Assembly: GCF_004025965.2 (NCBI RefSeq)
Contig: NZ_SAYU02000008.1
Location: forward strand, 1 to 64,000
Origin: Phycicoccus flavus
GTDB lineage: Bacteria > Actinomycetota > Actinomycetes > Actinomycetales > Dermatophilaceae
Reading direction: 5' to 3'
Length of the DNA: 64,000 nt
Below, in pieces: positions 38,706 to 46,698 of this stretch. Position numbers and translations under genes: made by a program. Under the pieces are notes generated by a model, which was not told where the DNA came from, searched no databases, and worked only from the letters and a program-made list of their open reading frames with translations. How positions within the stretch are numbered: the first letter of the stretch is position 1; each line of letters begins with the position of its first letter.

Positions 38706-40024
38706 AGGTGCAGCCTCCTGGCCAGGTCGGACGTGAACACCCCGCGCGGGTCCAGCGTGGCCCGCAGCGCGCGCCAGCGCTCCAGCCCGGGGTAGGTGGC
38801 CTGCAGGACGTCGGGCCGCACCCGGGCGTCCTTGGCGAGGTAGGTGCGCCCGCCCGCGGCGGCGACGAGGGCGTCGGCGCGGTCCAGGGCGGGGCCGAGC
38901 GCGGCGTCGGCCGCGAGGTCGGCGGCCAGGGTCCATCCGGGGGAGGGGAAGGAGAGCGGGTGCCCGCTGCCCGGACCGAACCGCTTGAGCACGGCGAGGG
39001 TCACCGCGACGCCGTCGGCGCGCAGGCCCGCGACGAGCCGGCGCAGGCTCTCGTCGTCGGGCACCACGACCTGGTACTGGACGAAGCCGCGGGGGCCGTA
39101 GAGGCCGTTCCAGCCCGGGAGGACGTCGAGCGGGTGGAAGAACGCGGCCGTCGACTGCAGCCCGCGCGACGGCCGGCGGGGGGCGCGGTGCCAGTACGCC
39201 GTGTTGAACGCGGTGGCGGGCCCGCGCCGGACCGCCCCGAGCGGCAGCGCCGGGACGGCCGGCAGGCGCGGCGGGGGGTCGTGCCGCTCGGGCGCCAGCG
39301 CCCCCGGGGTGTCCGCGCCCGCGTGGTCACCGGACGTCACGACACCGCGACCGGTGCGCCGGCCGCCGGCGAGCAGGTCCAGCCAGGCGACGGTGTACCG
39401 GTGCTCGGCGTCGTCGGCGGCCAGCACCGCCATCGTCTCCTCGAGGTCCGCGGTCCGGCGGGTGCGGACGAGCATCGACGCACTGGCCACCGGGAGCAGC
39501 CGGACCCGGGCGGAGACGACGACCCCGCCGAGCCCCATGCCGCCGAGGACCCCGCCGAGCAGCGGGTCTCCGGCCGCGAGCTCGCGGACGGTACCGGTCC
39601 CGTCGACGACGGTCACCGACTCCAGGTGGCGCGCGATGCTGCCGTCGCGATGGTGGTTCTTGCCGTGCACGTCGGCGGCGAGCGCCCCGCCCACGGTCAC
39701 GTGCCGGGTCCCGGGGCTCACCGGGACGAAGAGGCCGTGCGGCAGCGCGGCGTCGAGCAGCTCGCCGATGCTCGTCCCGGCCGCGACGTCGGCGACGCCG
39801 TCCGCGTCCAGCACCGGCGGCCCGGCGAGGGGGCGCACGTCGAGCACCGTCCCGCCCGCGCAGAGGGCGGCGTCGCCGTAGGCCCGGCCGAGCCCGCGGG
39901 CCAGGAGCGGACGGTCCGGACCGGCCGCCCGGACGGCCGCGACGACGTCGTCGACGCTGCGCACCGGGACCCGGTCGGCCCGGGTCGCGGTGGTGCGGCC
40001 CCAGCCGGTGACGAGCCCGCTCAC
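38702..40024 (-). CDS. dprE1: decaprenylphosphoryl-beta-D-ribose 2'-oxidase
   Basis: 440 aa FAD-dependent oxidase of the VAO/PCMH type. The FAD domain has RGLGRAYGDAAL, VSPGTRHVTVGGALAADVHGKNHHRDGS (the conserved HGKNHH) and GGMGLGGVVVSA. The C-terminus GGRTYLAKDARVRPDVLQATYP matches the Mycobacterium enzyme closely. At the position of Mycobacterium Cys387 (GWNVC) this protein has Ala367 (GWTLA, codon 38924-38926). It oxidises the 2'-OH of decaprenylphosphoryl-ribose. It overlaps ubiA upstream and dprE2 downstream by four bases each. Confidence 0.92.
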   Translation of the reverse strand: MSGLVTGWGRTTATRADRVPVRSVDDVVAAVRAAGPDRPLLARGLGRAYGDAALCAGGTVLDVRPLAGPPVLDADGVADVAAGTSIGELLDAALPHGLFVPVSPGTRHVTVGGALAADVHGKNHHRDGSIARHLESVTVVDGTGTVRELAAGDPLLGGVLGGMGLGGVVVSARVRLLPVASASMLVRTRRTADLEETMAVLAADDAEHRYTVAWLDLLAGGRRTGRGVVTSGDHAGADTPGALAPERHDPPPRLPAVPALPLGAVRRGPATAFNTAYWHRAPRRPSRGLQSTAAFFHPLDVLPGWNGLYGPRGFVQYQVVVPDDESLRRLVAGLRADGVAVTLAVLKRFGPGSGHPLSFPSPGWTLAADLAADAALGPALDRADALVAAAGGRTYLAKDARVRPDVLQATYPGLERWRALRATLDPRGVFTSDLARRLHL

Positions 40025-40875
40025 GGCAGCATGCCCAGCCCGTAGGTCGCGAGCCACAGCACGCCGAGCCCGAGCAGCACCCGGTCGCGCACGACGGTGC
40101 GCTCGGGTTCCTCGGCGTCGGCGTTCTCGGCGTCGAGGACGAAGCGCAGCACCCCGACGGTGAAGGGGACGACGCTGACCGCGATCCACGGCTCGCGGCC
40201 GGTGGGCGAGACGTCCGCGGCCCACAGCGAGTACCCGGCCACCGTCATGGCCGCCGAGGTCGCGGTGACGACGCGCAGGAACGGCAGCGAGTACCGCGTG
40301 GTCGCCTGCCGGGGCGTGCGGCCGTCGCGGCCGGCGAGGACGAGCTCGGACTCGCGCTTGCCGGCGACGACGAGGAGGGAGGCGAACCCGGTGACGATGA
40401 GGAACCACTGCGACAACGGGGTGTCGGTGGCGACGCCGCCGCCGACGGCCCGCAGGACGAAGCCGAGGGCGACGACCGCGAGCTCGACGACCGGCTCGTG
40501 CTTGAGCCCGGCCGAGTAGGCGGCGGTGAGCAGGAGGTAGGTGGCGACCACGACGCCGAGGCCGACGGCCAGGGCCACCGCCATGGCGGCCACGGCCAGG
40601 ACCGCGGCGACGACGGCCGCCGTCCGGCGCGAGAGCGCCCCGGAGGCGACCGGGCGGGTCCGCTTCACCGGGTGCAGCGCGTCGGCGGGGGCGTCGAGCA
40701 GGTCGTTGAGGGCGTAGGTGGCCCCGCTGGCCAGGACGAACGCGAGCAGCGCGAGGAGCGTGCGACCGGCGACGGCGGGGGTGAGGAGGGTGCCGGCGGC
40801 GAGGGGGGCGGCGGCGACGAGGGCGTTCTTCGCCCACTGGCCGGGGCGCACGAGTCGCACCAGCTCGCGAGTCAC
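40021..40875 (-). CDS. ubiA: decaprenyl-phosphate phosphoribosyltransferase (UbiA superfamily)
   Basis: 284 aa with about eight helices. The first aspartate motif YALNDLLDAPADALHPVKRTRPVASG (NDxxD) and the second loop VVAGKRESEL are typical of Rv3806c-type enzymes, which transfer 5-phosphoribose from PRPP to decaprenyl phosphate, the first committed step to the arabinose donor. GTG 40875 lies 7 nt after a minus-strand TACAGT (40883-40888), so it is leaderless. It heads the ubiA-dprE1-dprE2-flippase operon, in which every junction is a four-base overlap. Confidence 0.92.
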   Translation of the reverse strand: MTRELVRLVRPGQWAKNALVAAAPLAAGTLLTPAVAGRTLLALLAFVLASGATYALNDLLDAPADALHPVKRTRPVASGALSRRTAAVVAAVLAVAAMAVALAVGLGVVVATYLLLTAAYSAGLKHEPVVELAVVALGFVLRAVGGGVATDTPLSQWFLIVTGFASLLVVAGKRESELVLAGRDGRTPRQATTRYSLPFLRVVTATSAAMTVAGYSLWAADVSPTGREPWIAVSVVPFTVGVLRFVLDAENADAEEPERTVVRDRVLLGLGVLWLATYGLGMLP

Positions 40876-40912
40876 GCGGGGAACTGTACGGGATGGTCTA
40901 CCGTGCCGACCC
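40876..40912. promoter_or_regulatory. divergent leaderless promoters, ubiA / GT-C gene
   Basis: 37 bases. The minus-strand TACAGT (40883-40888) is 7 nt from the ubiA GTG. The plus-strand TACCGT (40899-40904) is 8 nt from ATG 40913. The two -10 boxes are 10 bases apart, so use of one promoter should hinder the other. Confidence 0.5.
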
Positions 40913-42610
40913 ATGAGCGCGGACCGGTGGCGGACCGGTCCCCGGAGCGAGGCGCCGGCCCTGCTGGCGAGCCTCCTCGCGGCGCTCGCCCTCCTCGGAC
41001 CGGGCCTCGCGGGGACCACCCTCGTGCGCGACCTCGTGCTCGTCCCGGACCCGGCCTTCACCCCCCGCCTGCTCGGGCTCGGCCAGGAGACCCCGCGCGG
41101 GGTCCCGAGCGACCTCGTGGCGGCGCTGCTGGCGACGGCCCTCGGTGCCCGGGCGGCGTCGGTCGTCCTCCTCCTCGGGGCGCTGCTCCTCGCCGGATGG
41201 GGCGCCTCGCGCCTCGTCGGGCCGCGACAGCCGGCCCGGTGCGCCGCCGCCGTCGCCGCCCTGTGGAACCCGTACGTCGCCGAGCGGCTCGCCCTGGGGC
41301 ACTGGGCGCTGCTGCTCGGGTACGCCGCGCTGCCGTGGGTGCTCGCCGCCGCCGTCGCGCACCTGCGCGGGGAGGGGCCGGCCCGGCCCGTCGTCGTCGC
41401 CGTCCTCGCCGGCTCGCTCGGCGGTGCGGTGGCCTGGCTCCTCGTCGTCCTCGGGCTGGTTGCCGCCCTCGTCGCGGTCCCGCCGCACCGGGGGCGTCCG
41501 CTGCCCGCCGGCTGGTGGGCGCCGGTCGCCGCCGCCGTCGCCGGGGCGCTGCCGTGGCTGGTCCCGAGCCTGGTCCGGCCGGTGCCGCCGCGCTCGGACG
41601 CCCTCGGCTTCGAGGTCTTCGGCCCGCGGGCGGACCTGCCCGCCGGCCCGCTGCTGTCCGTCCTCACCGGGGGAGGGGTCTGGAACGCCGCGGTCGTGCC
41701 GGCGGGGCGCGACACGGCGCTCGGTGCGGCGCTGGCCCTCGTCGTCCTCGCGGTCGCCGCCGCGGGCTGGCTGCTCGGGGGCCGGCCCGGTCCGGCGGAG
41801 CGGGTGGTGCTCGTCGCCGGGGCCGGTGCCCTGGCGCTCGTCGCCGTCGGCACTTTCCTGGGGCCGGCGCTCGCCACCCTCCCCGGGGCCGGGCTGCTCC
41901 GCGACGGCACCCGCTCGCTGGGGCCCTGGGTGCTCGTCCTCGCCGTCGGGCTCGGCCGCGCGGTCCGCGGCGGGCTGCGGCACGGCCTGCCGGTGGCGGC
42001 CGCCACCCTCGTGGCCCTGCTGCCGGTCGCGGCCCTGCCCGGAGCCGCCTGGGGCGTGGGGGGCCGGCTGGGCCCCACCGACCTGCCGGCGGCGGCCGCC
42101 GACGTCGCGGCCCGCGTCGCGGCGTCCCCGTCGCCCCGCACGGTGCTCGTCCTGCCCTTCACCCCGGTCCGTGCGTACCCCTGGAACGACGGGCGGGTGA
42201 GCCTCACGCCGTGGTCGCGGCTGCTCGACGCCCGGGTCGTCGGCGGCTCGGACCTGCGGGTGGCGCGGCCCGACGGCACGGTGGTCGTCCCGGGCGAGGA
42301 CCCCCTCGCCGCGGCGCTGGGACGGGCCCTGGCCGCCCCGGACCCCCGGGCCGCCCTCGAGGCGGCCGGCGTGGGCTGGGTGCTCGTCGACGACGGACCG
42401 CCGCCCGCCTGGCTGCCGGCACCCGTGGACCTCGGCGACGGCGTCGTCCTGGCCCGGCTGGACCCGGCCCCCGGCGCCGGGCCGGGGCGGGACGACCCGC
42501 CGGCCGGTCCGGTCCTCGCCGCCGACGCCGTGGCCCTCGTCCTCGCGGTGTTCGCGCTGGCCGGAGCGGGCTCCGCCGGCCTGCGCCGACGCCGACCTAC
42601 CATGCAGTAG
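40913..42610 (+). CDS. GT-C-like membrane protein, possible arabinosyltransferase
   Basis: 565 aa with about 11 hydrophobic helices, then an extracytoplasmic region of about 160 aa (TVLVLPFTPVRAYPWNDGRVSLTPWSRLLD, then ALEAAGVGWVLVDDGP) and a last helix. The GRTxLxP...LLD...GVGWVLVDDG order recurs in the AftD homologue at 47738-51832, so the two look like paralogues with a shared middle module. The probable role is transfer of sugars from a polyprenyl donor outside the cell; no catalytic residue can be named. Its TAG stop forms the first half of the -10 of the next small gene. Confidence 0.6.
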   Translation: MSADRWRTGPRSEAPALLASLLAALALLGPGLAGTTLVRDLVLVPDPAFTPRLLGLGQETPRGVPSDLVAALLATALGARAASVVLLLGALLLAGWGASRLVGPRQPARCAAAVAALWNPYVAERLALGHWALLLGYAALPWVLAAAVAHLRGEGPARPVVVAVLAGSLGGAVAWLLVVLGLVAALVAVPPHRGRPLPAGWWAPVAAAVAGALPWLVPSLVRPVPPRSDALGFEVFGPRADLPAGPLLSVLTGGGVWNAAVVPAGRDTALGAALALVVLAVAAAGWLLGGRPGPAERVVLVAGAGALALVAVGTFLGPALATLPGAGLLRDGTRSLGPWVLVLAVGLGRAVRGGLRHGLPVAAATLVALLPVAALPGAAWGVGGRLGPTDLPAAAADVAARVAASPSPRTVLVLPFTPVRAYPWNDGRVSLTPWSRLLDARVVGGSDLRVARPDGTVVVPGEDPLAAALGRALAAPDPRAALEAAGVGWVLVDDGPPPAWLPAPVDLGDGVVLARLDPAPGAGPGRDDPPAGPVLAADAVALVLAVFALAGAGSAGLRRRRPTMQ

Positions 42611-42650
42611 CATCATCCCGTCCGGAGCCCCGTGTCAGGAGGACCACCCC

Positions 42651-42785
42651 ATGAAGGAGTCGGTCATCACCGCCGTCGTCGGTGGTGTGCTCGCCGTCCT
42701 GGCGAGCCTCGGCATCGTCTCCGCGGCGACTCCGGACCCGGTCAGCGACCCGGCTCCGATGTACGTCTACGGCGACCAGCGCTGA
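42651..42785 (+). CDS. DUF2613-like small membrane/secreted protein (44 aa)
   Basis: 44 aa. MKESVITAVVGGVLAVLASLG is a single hydrophobic helix, followed by a short tail ending MYVYGDQR. It resembles the DUF2613 proteins found beside aftD in Mycobacterium (Rv0236A ends VEYGNRS). It has a strong Shine-Dalgarno AGGAGG (42638-42643) and a TAGCAT -10 at 42608-42613. It overlaps the convergent glycosyltransferase gene by 19 bases. Too short for usual ORF cut-offs, but the Shine-Dalgarno, helix and context support it. Role unknown, probably a helper of the envelope glycosyltransferases. Confidence 0.72.
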   Translation: MKESVITAVVGGVLAVLASLGIVSAATPDPVSDPAPMYVYGDQR

Positions 42786-43972
42786 GCCGGCTCCGGCCGC
42801 CCCGGCCCGAGCCGCGGCCGTCGCGCCGGGTGCCGCTGCGCGACCGTCGCCCGTAGCACCTCGTCCCACGCGATGATCGCCGCGTCCCAGGTGAACCCCG
42901 CGGCGAACCGCTCCGCCGCCGCCCCGAGGGCGTCCCGCCGCTGCGGGTCCTCGACGAGGCCGCGCACCGCCTCGGTGAAGTCCTCGACGTCGTCGGCGCG
43001 GGCCAGCAGCCCCGTGACGCCGTCGACGATCGAGTCCTCCGTGCCGCCGGAGCCGTGGAACGCGACGCTGGGCGTCCCGTGCATCCCGGCCTCGACGACG
43101 ACGAGCCCCCAGCCCTCCTTGACCGACGGCACGAGGGAGGCCCAGGCCCGGGCGTAGAGCCGGTGCCGTTCGGCGTCGGTGACGAACCCGGCGAGCTCGA
43201 CCCGCTCCTCGAGCCCGAGCTCGGCGACCCGCGCGGCCACGTGGTCGGCCCACCAGCCGCGGCCGGCGACGACGAGGCGCAGGTCGGGGTGGTCCGGGGC
43301 CAGCCGGGCGAGGACCTCGAGGGCGATCTCGACGCGCTTGTGCGGCACGAGCCGTCCGAGGACGAGCAGCAGCGGGGTGGGGGAGCGCTCGACGTCGTGC
43401 GGCGGGGGCGGGATGGCGCCGTTGTGGACCACCCGCACCCGCTCCGGGGCCACCCCGAGCGCCACGAGCTCGTCGCGGGTCACGTCGGACACGGCGACGT
43501 ACGGGCGGCGCCGGTTGACGCGGGGCGCGAGCACCGACTCCACGAACCACCCGACCCGTGCGAGCACCGGCCCGAAGACGACGCCCCACTGCTCGCGGTG
43601 GACGTGGTGGACGAGGACGACGTGGGTGGCCCGCCGCCGCCACAGGGCCGCGAGGTACGGCACGCCGTTCTGGGTCTCGACGACGAGGTCCGGCGGCTCG
43701 ACCCGGCGCCGCAGCACCGCCCAGGCCGCGGCCGGGTACACGGAGAACCGCCCGCCGGCGCGGTGGTGGCGGACGCCGCTCGGCCGGACGAGGGACGTCG
43801 GCCGGCCGGGGACCCGGGCGGTGAGCAGCGTCACCGAGTACCCGCGCGCGGCCAGGCCGTCGCAGACCTGCTCCGCGTACACCTCCGAGCCGCCGCCCTC
43901 GGGGTGCTCGCTGTCGCGCCAGTTGAGGAAGAGGACGCGCAGGGGGCGGTCCTGGGGCGGGGCGGAGGGCAT
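42767..43972 (-). CDS. GT4-family glycosyltransferase
   Basis: 401 aa, GT-B fold. The N-terminus RVLFLNWRDSEHPEGGGSEVYAEQVCDGLAARGY carries the GGSE acceptor-loop pattern. The C-terminal donor domain has LLLVLGRLVPHKRVEIAL and the EGWGLVVVEAGMHGTPSVAF EX7E-type motif. It transfers a sugar from a nucleotide donor to a lipid-linked or soluble acceptor in the cytoplasm. The last about 20 residues (arginine/proline-rich) extend past the start of the overlap with the DUF2613-like gene. It is divergent from the methyltransferase at 44080. Confidence 0.88.
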   Translation of the reverse strand: MPSAPPQDRPLRVLFLNWRDSEHPEGGGSEVYAEQVCDGLAARGYSVTLLTARVPGRPTSLVRPSGVRHHRAGGRFSVYPAAAWAVLRRRVEPPDLVVETQNGVPYLAALWRRRATHVVLVHHVHREQWGVVFGPVLARVGWFVESVLAPRVNRRRPYVAVSDVTRDELVALGVAPERVRVVHNGAIPPPPHDVERSPTPLLLVLGRLVPHKRVEIALEVLARLAPDHPDLRLVVAGRGWWADHVAARVAELGLEERVELAGFVTDAERHRLYARAWASLVPSVKEGWGLVVVEAGMHGTPSVAFHGSGGTEDSIVDGVTGLLARADDVEDFTEAVRGLVEDPQRRDALGAAAERFAAGFTWDAAIIAWDEVLRATVAQRHPARRPRLGPGRPEPAQRWSP

Positions 43973-44079
43973 CGGCGACCTGGGCGTGGAGGGGCACGGG
44001 CCGCGCTATGGTACCGCCGAGTAGGGTCCGGTGAGCGCCGCGGCGGGATGCCGGCGGCCGGGACGTGGAGGCAGGACGC

Positions 44080-44835
44080 ATGCGCGCTGGTGGGCACCGC
44101 GACGCCGCCGCCGAGGCCCGGGCGGACTGGGCGCTGCTCGGCGAGCGCGACCCGCTGTGGGCCGTCCTCATGCGCCCGGGCACCAAGGACGGCGGCTGGG
44201 ACGCCGAGGAGTTCCTCGCCACGGGCCGGGCCGAGGTCGCCGCCGCCCTGGACCACCTGCGCTCCCTGGGCCACGAGCCCGCCGGGGACGTCGCCCTGGA
44301 CTTCGGCTGCGGGGCCGGACGGACCGCGGTGGCGCTGGCCGGCACCTTCGGGCGGGTCGTCGGGCTCGACGTCTCGCCCGGCATGCTCGCGCGGGCGCGG
44401 GCCCTGGACCCCACCGGCCGCTGCGAGTTCGTCCTCTCCGACCGCGAGGACCTCTCGCGCTTCCCCGACGGCTCCTTCGACCTCGTGTACTCCAGCCTCG
44501 TCCTCCAGCACCTGCCGCCGGCGCTGGCCTGGCCGATGCTCGCCGAGCTGGCCCGGGTCGTCCGGCCCGGCGGCGCCCTCGTCGTGCAGACGACGACCCG
44601 GGTCCTGCCCTCCTTCAAGGGCCTGGTCTTCCGGTACGCCCCGTGGCCGCTCATCCGCTTCGGCCAGCGGGTGCTGCTGCGCTACCCGGCGCCCATGCGG
44701 ATGCACGCCTTCCCGCCCGCCCGCGTCGAGGCGGTCCTGGCCGGCGCCGGCCTCGCCGTGCGCGACCGGGTCCCGGACCCGACCTACGGCGGGCACTGGG
44801 TGTACGACCGGTGGTTCGCGGTGCGTCCGGCGTGA
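44080..44835 (+). CDS. class I SAM-dependent methyltransferase
   Basis: 251 aa. The SAM motif is VALDFGCGAGRTAVALA (residues about 70-86), then VVGLDVSPGMLARAR, FDLVYSSLVLQHLP and the post-motif LARVVRPGGALVVQT. The long insert after strand 5 (YAPWPLIRFGQRVLLRYPAPMRMHAF) could contact lipid or sugar. ATG 44080 has GGAGGCAGGA in front. It overlaps the next gene by four bases (GTGA), so it probably methylates a sugar of the same glycan. Exact acceptor unknown. Confidence 0.8.
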   Translation: MRAGGHRDAAAEARADWALLGERDPLWAVLMRPGTKDGGWDAEEFLATGRAEVAAALDHLRSLGHEPAGDVALDFGCGAGRTAVALAGTFGRVVGLDVSPGMLARARALDPTGRCEFVLSDREDLSRFPDGSFDLVYSSLVLQHLPPALAWPMLAELARVVRPGGALVVQTTTRVLPSFKGLVFRYAPWPLIRFGQRVLLRYPAPMRMHAFPPARVEAVLAGAGLAVRDRVPDPTYGGHWVYDRWFAVRPA

Positions 44836-46694
44836 GCGGCACCGACGTCGCCGAGCGACCCGCGGCGCCTCCCACGGACGACGCGCCACGCCGTGAGCGC
44901 CGGGTGCTGCTGGCCGCGGTGGGCCTCGTCGCGGCCGGCGTCGCCCTGCGCGCCTGGGTCGGCTACGCCGGCTGGTTCAGCCTCGACGACTACGTCTTCT
45001 ACACCCGGGCGGCGTCGATGTCCCCGGGGGACCCCGACCTGCTGTTCACGCCCTACAACGGCCACCTCATGCCGGGGGCGATGCTCTGGGTGTGGCTGGC
45101 CACCGCCCTCGACCCCCTGGGCCACGGGCTCGTCGTCACCTCGATGCTCGCCGTCCTGGCCCTCACCGGGGTCGCCGTCGTCGCCCTGTTCCGCTCGCTG
45201 TTCGGTCGCTCCGAGGCGGTCCTCCTGCCGGTCGCCGTCTACGCCCTGTCGACCCTGAGCCTGCCCGGCAGCACGTGGTGGGCGGCGGCGCTCAACCAGC
45301 TGCCGCAGGTGCTGTTCACGGCCCTCGCCCTGCTCGCCCAGGTGCGGTGCGTCCGGACCGGCCACCACCGCTGGGGGCTGGCCTCGGCCGCGGCCGTCGC
45401 CGCCGGGCTGGCCTTCTCCGAGAAGACCGCCCTCGCCATGCCGCTCGTGGCCGCGGTCACCTGGCTGTTCCTCACCGACGGCCCACCGCTGCGCGCGCTC
45501 GTGACCGCGCTGCGCCGCTCGTGGGTCACCTGGGCCGCCTACCTCGTCCTCGGCGCGGCCTACGTCGCCGTGTACGTCTCGCGCGTCCCGGACCAGGTCG
45601 GGGAGGGGGCCTCGCTCGGGCAGGTGGTCGGCGGCGTCGGCCTCGCCCTGCGCCGCACGGTCCTGCCCGGCCTCCTCGGCGGACCGTGGCGCTGGCAGCC
45701 GCTGGGCGTCGCGGACTCCCTCGCCGACCCCACCGGGCTCATGGAGCTCGTCGCGGCGGTGGCGGTCGGTCTCGTCGTCGTGCTGTCGCTGCGGGTCGGG
45801 GCCCGGCCGGTCCGCGCCTGGGGACTCGCGGTCGTGGTGGTCGTCGTCGACGTCGCCCTCGTCGTCCTCACCCGGGTCCCCCGGGTCGGTGCGGACCCGG
45901 TGCTGCTGGAGTACCGCTACTTCACCGACCTCTCGCTCGTCCTCGCGCTGTGCGTGGGCCTGGCCTTCCTGCCCGTCCGGGGGAGGACCCCACCCGCCCA
46001 CCGGGACCGGGGCCCCACGGTCCTCGGCGTGTGGACGCTCACCCCCGACGTCCTGCGGACCGTCGCGGGGACGGCCGTCGTCCTCCTCGGCCTCGGGGCG
46101 CTCGTGTCGGCCTCGGGCTTCCGCGACCGGTGGGCCGCCAACCCCGGCCGCGCGTACTTCGCCGCGGCGGTGCCGTCGGCGCGGGACATCCCGGAGACGG
46201 CCCGGGTCTACGACGGGCCGGTGCCCGACCGGGTCATCTGGAGGCTGCTGTGGCCGGCGACGCTGCCCTCCCGGCTGCTGCCGCCCACCGGCGCCACCGT
46301 CACCCCGCTGACCACCGGCGGCAGCACGGCGGACCTGCGCGACTTCGCCGCCGACGGGCGGCTTCGCCGCTCGGAGGTGTCCGGCATCTCGCTGGCCGTC
46401 GACGGCGGCCGGGTGTGCCCGGACGGACCGCGGCCGGTCCGGGTCGAGGCGGTCTCCACCGCCTTCTCCTGGGCCTGGGTCGTCCAGCTGGACCTCTCCG
46501 CCGACCGCGACGGGACACTCACCCTCGGCACGCCGAACGGCGGCCGGGTCGAGGTGCCCGTCGCGGCCGACCAGAGCCGGGTGTGGGTGATGGTCGAGGA
46601 CGAGATCCGCTGGGTCGACCTCTCGGCGAGCCCCGGCAGCGGCCTGTGCGTCACCGGCGGCGTGGTCGGCCTGCCCCAGCCGGTGACCTGGTGA
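44832..46694 (+). CDS. GT-C-like multi-pass membrane protein
   Basis: 620 aa. The first loop after helix 1 has WFSLDDYVFYTRAASMSPGDPDLLF, with the acidic DD of polyprenyl-phosphate-sugar-dependent GT-C enzymes. About ten helices follow, to residue about 440, then a soluble domain of about 160 aa rich in beta pattern (SAFSWAWVVQLDLSADRDGTLTLG). Likely an extracytoplasmic glycosyltransferase using a polyprenyl donor; the sugar is not inferable. Coupled by GTGA to the methyltransferase and followed after four bases by an acyltransferase. Confidence 0.65.
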   Translation: MSGTDVAERPAAPPTDDAPRRERRVLLAAVGLVAAGVALRAWVGYAGWFSLDDYVFYTRAASMSPGDPDLLFTPYNGHLMPGAMLWVWLATALDPLGHGLVVTSMLAVLALTGVAVVALFRSLFGRSEAVLLPVAVYALSTLSLPGSTWWAAALNQLPQVLFTALALLAQVRCVRTGHHRWGLASAAAVAAGLAFSEKTALAMPLVAAVTWLFLTDGPPLRALVTALRRSWVTWAAYLVLGAAYVAVYVSRVPDQVGEGASLGQVVGGVGLALRRTVLPGLLGGPWRWQPLGVADSLADPTGLMELVAAVAVGLVVVLSLRVGARPVRAWGLAVVVVVVDVALVVLTRVPRVGADPVLLEYRYFTDLSLVLALCVGLAFLPVRGRTPPAHRDRGPTVLGVWTLTPDVLRTVAGTAVVLLGLGALVSASGFRDRWAANPGRAYFAAAVPSARDIPETARVYDGPVPDRVIWRLLWPATLPSRLLPPTGATVTPLTTGGSTADLRDFAADGRLRRSEVSGISLAVDGGRVCPDGPRPVRVEAVSTAFSWAWVVQLDLSADRDGTLTLGTPNGGRVEVPVAADQSRVWVMVEDEIRWVDLSASPGSGLCVTGGVVGLPQPVTW

Positions 46695-46698
46695 GCCG

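Noticed and set aside
42204-42422. Short minus-strand and alternative-frame ORFs inside the GT-C gene
   Set aside because: Arginine/proline/alanine-rich shadows of the real frame, without ribosome binding sites or homologous motifs.
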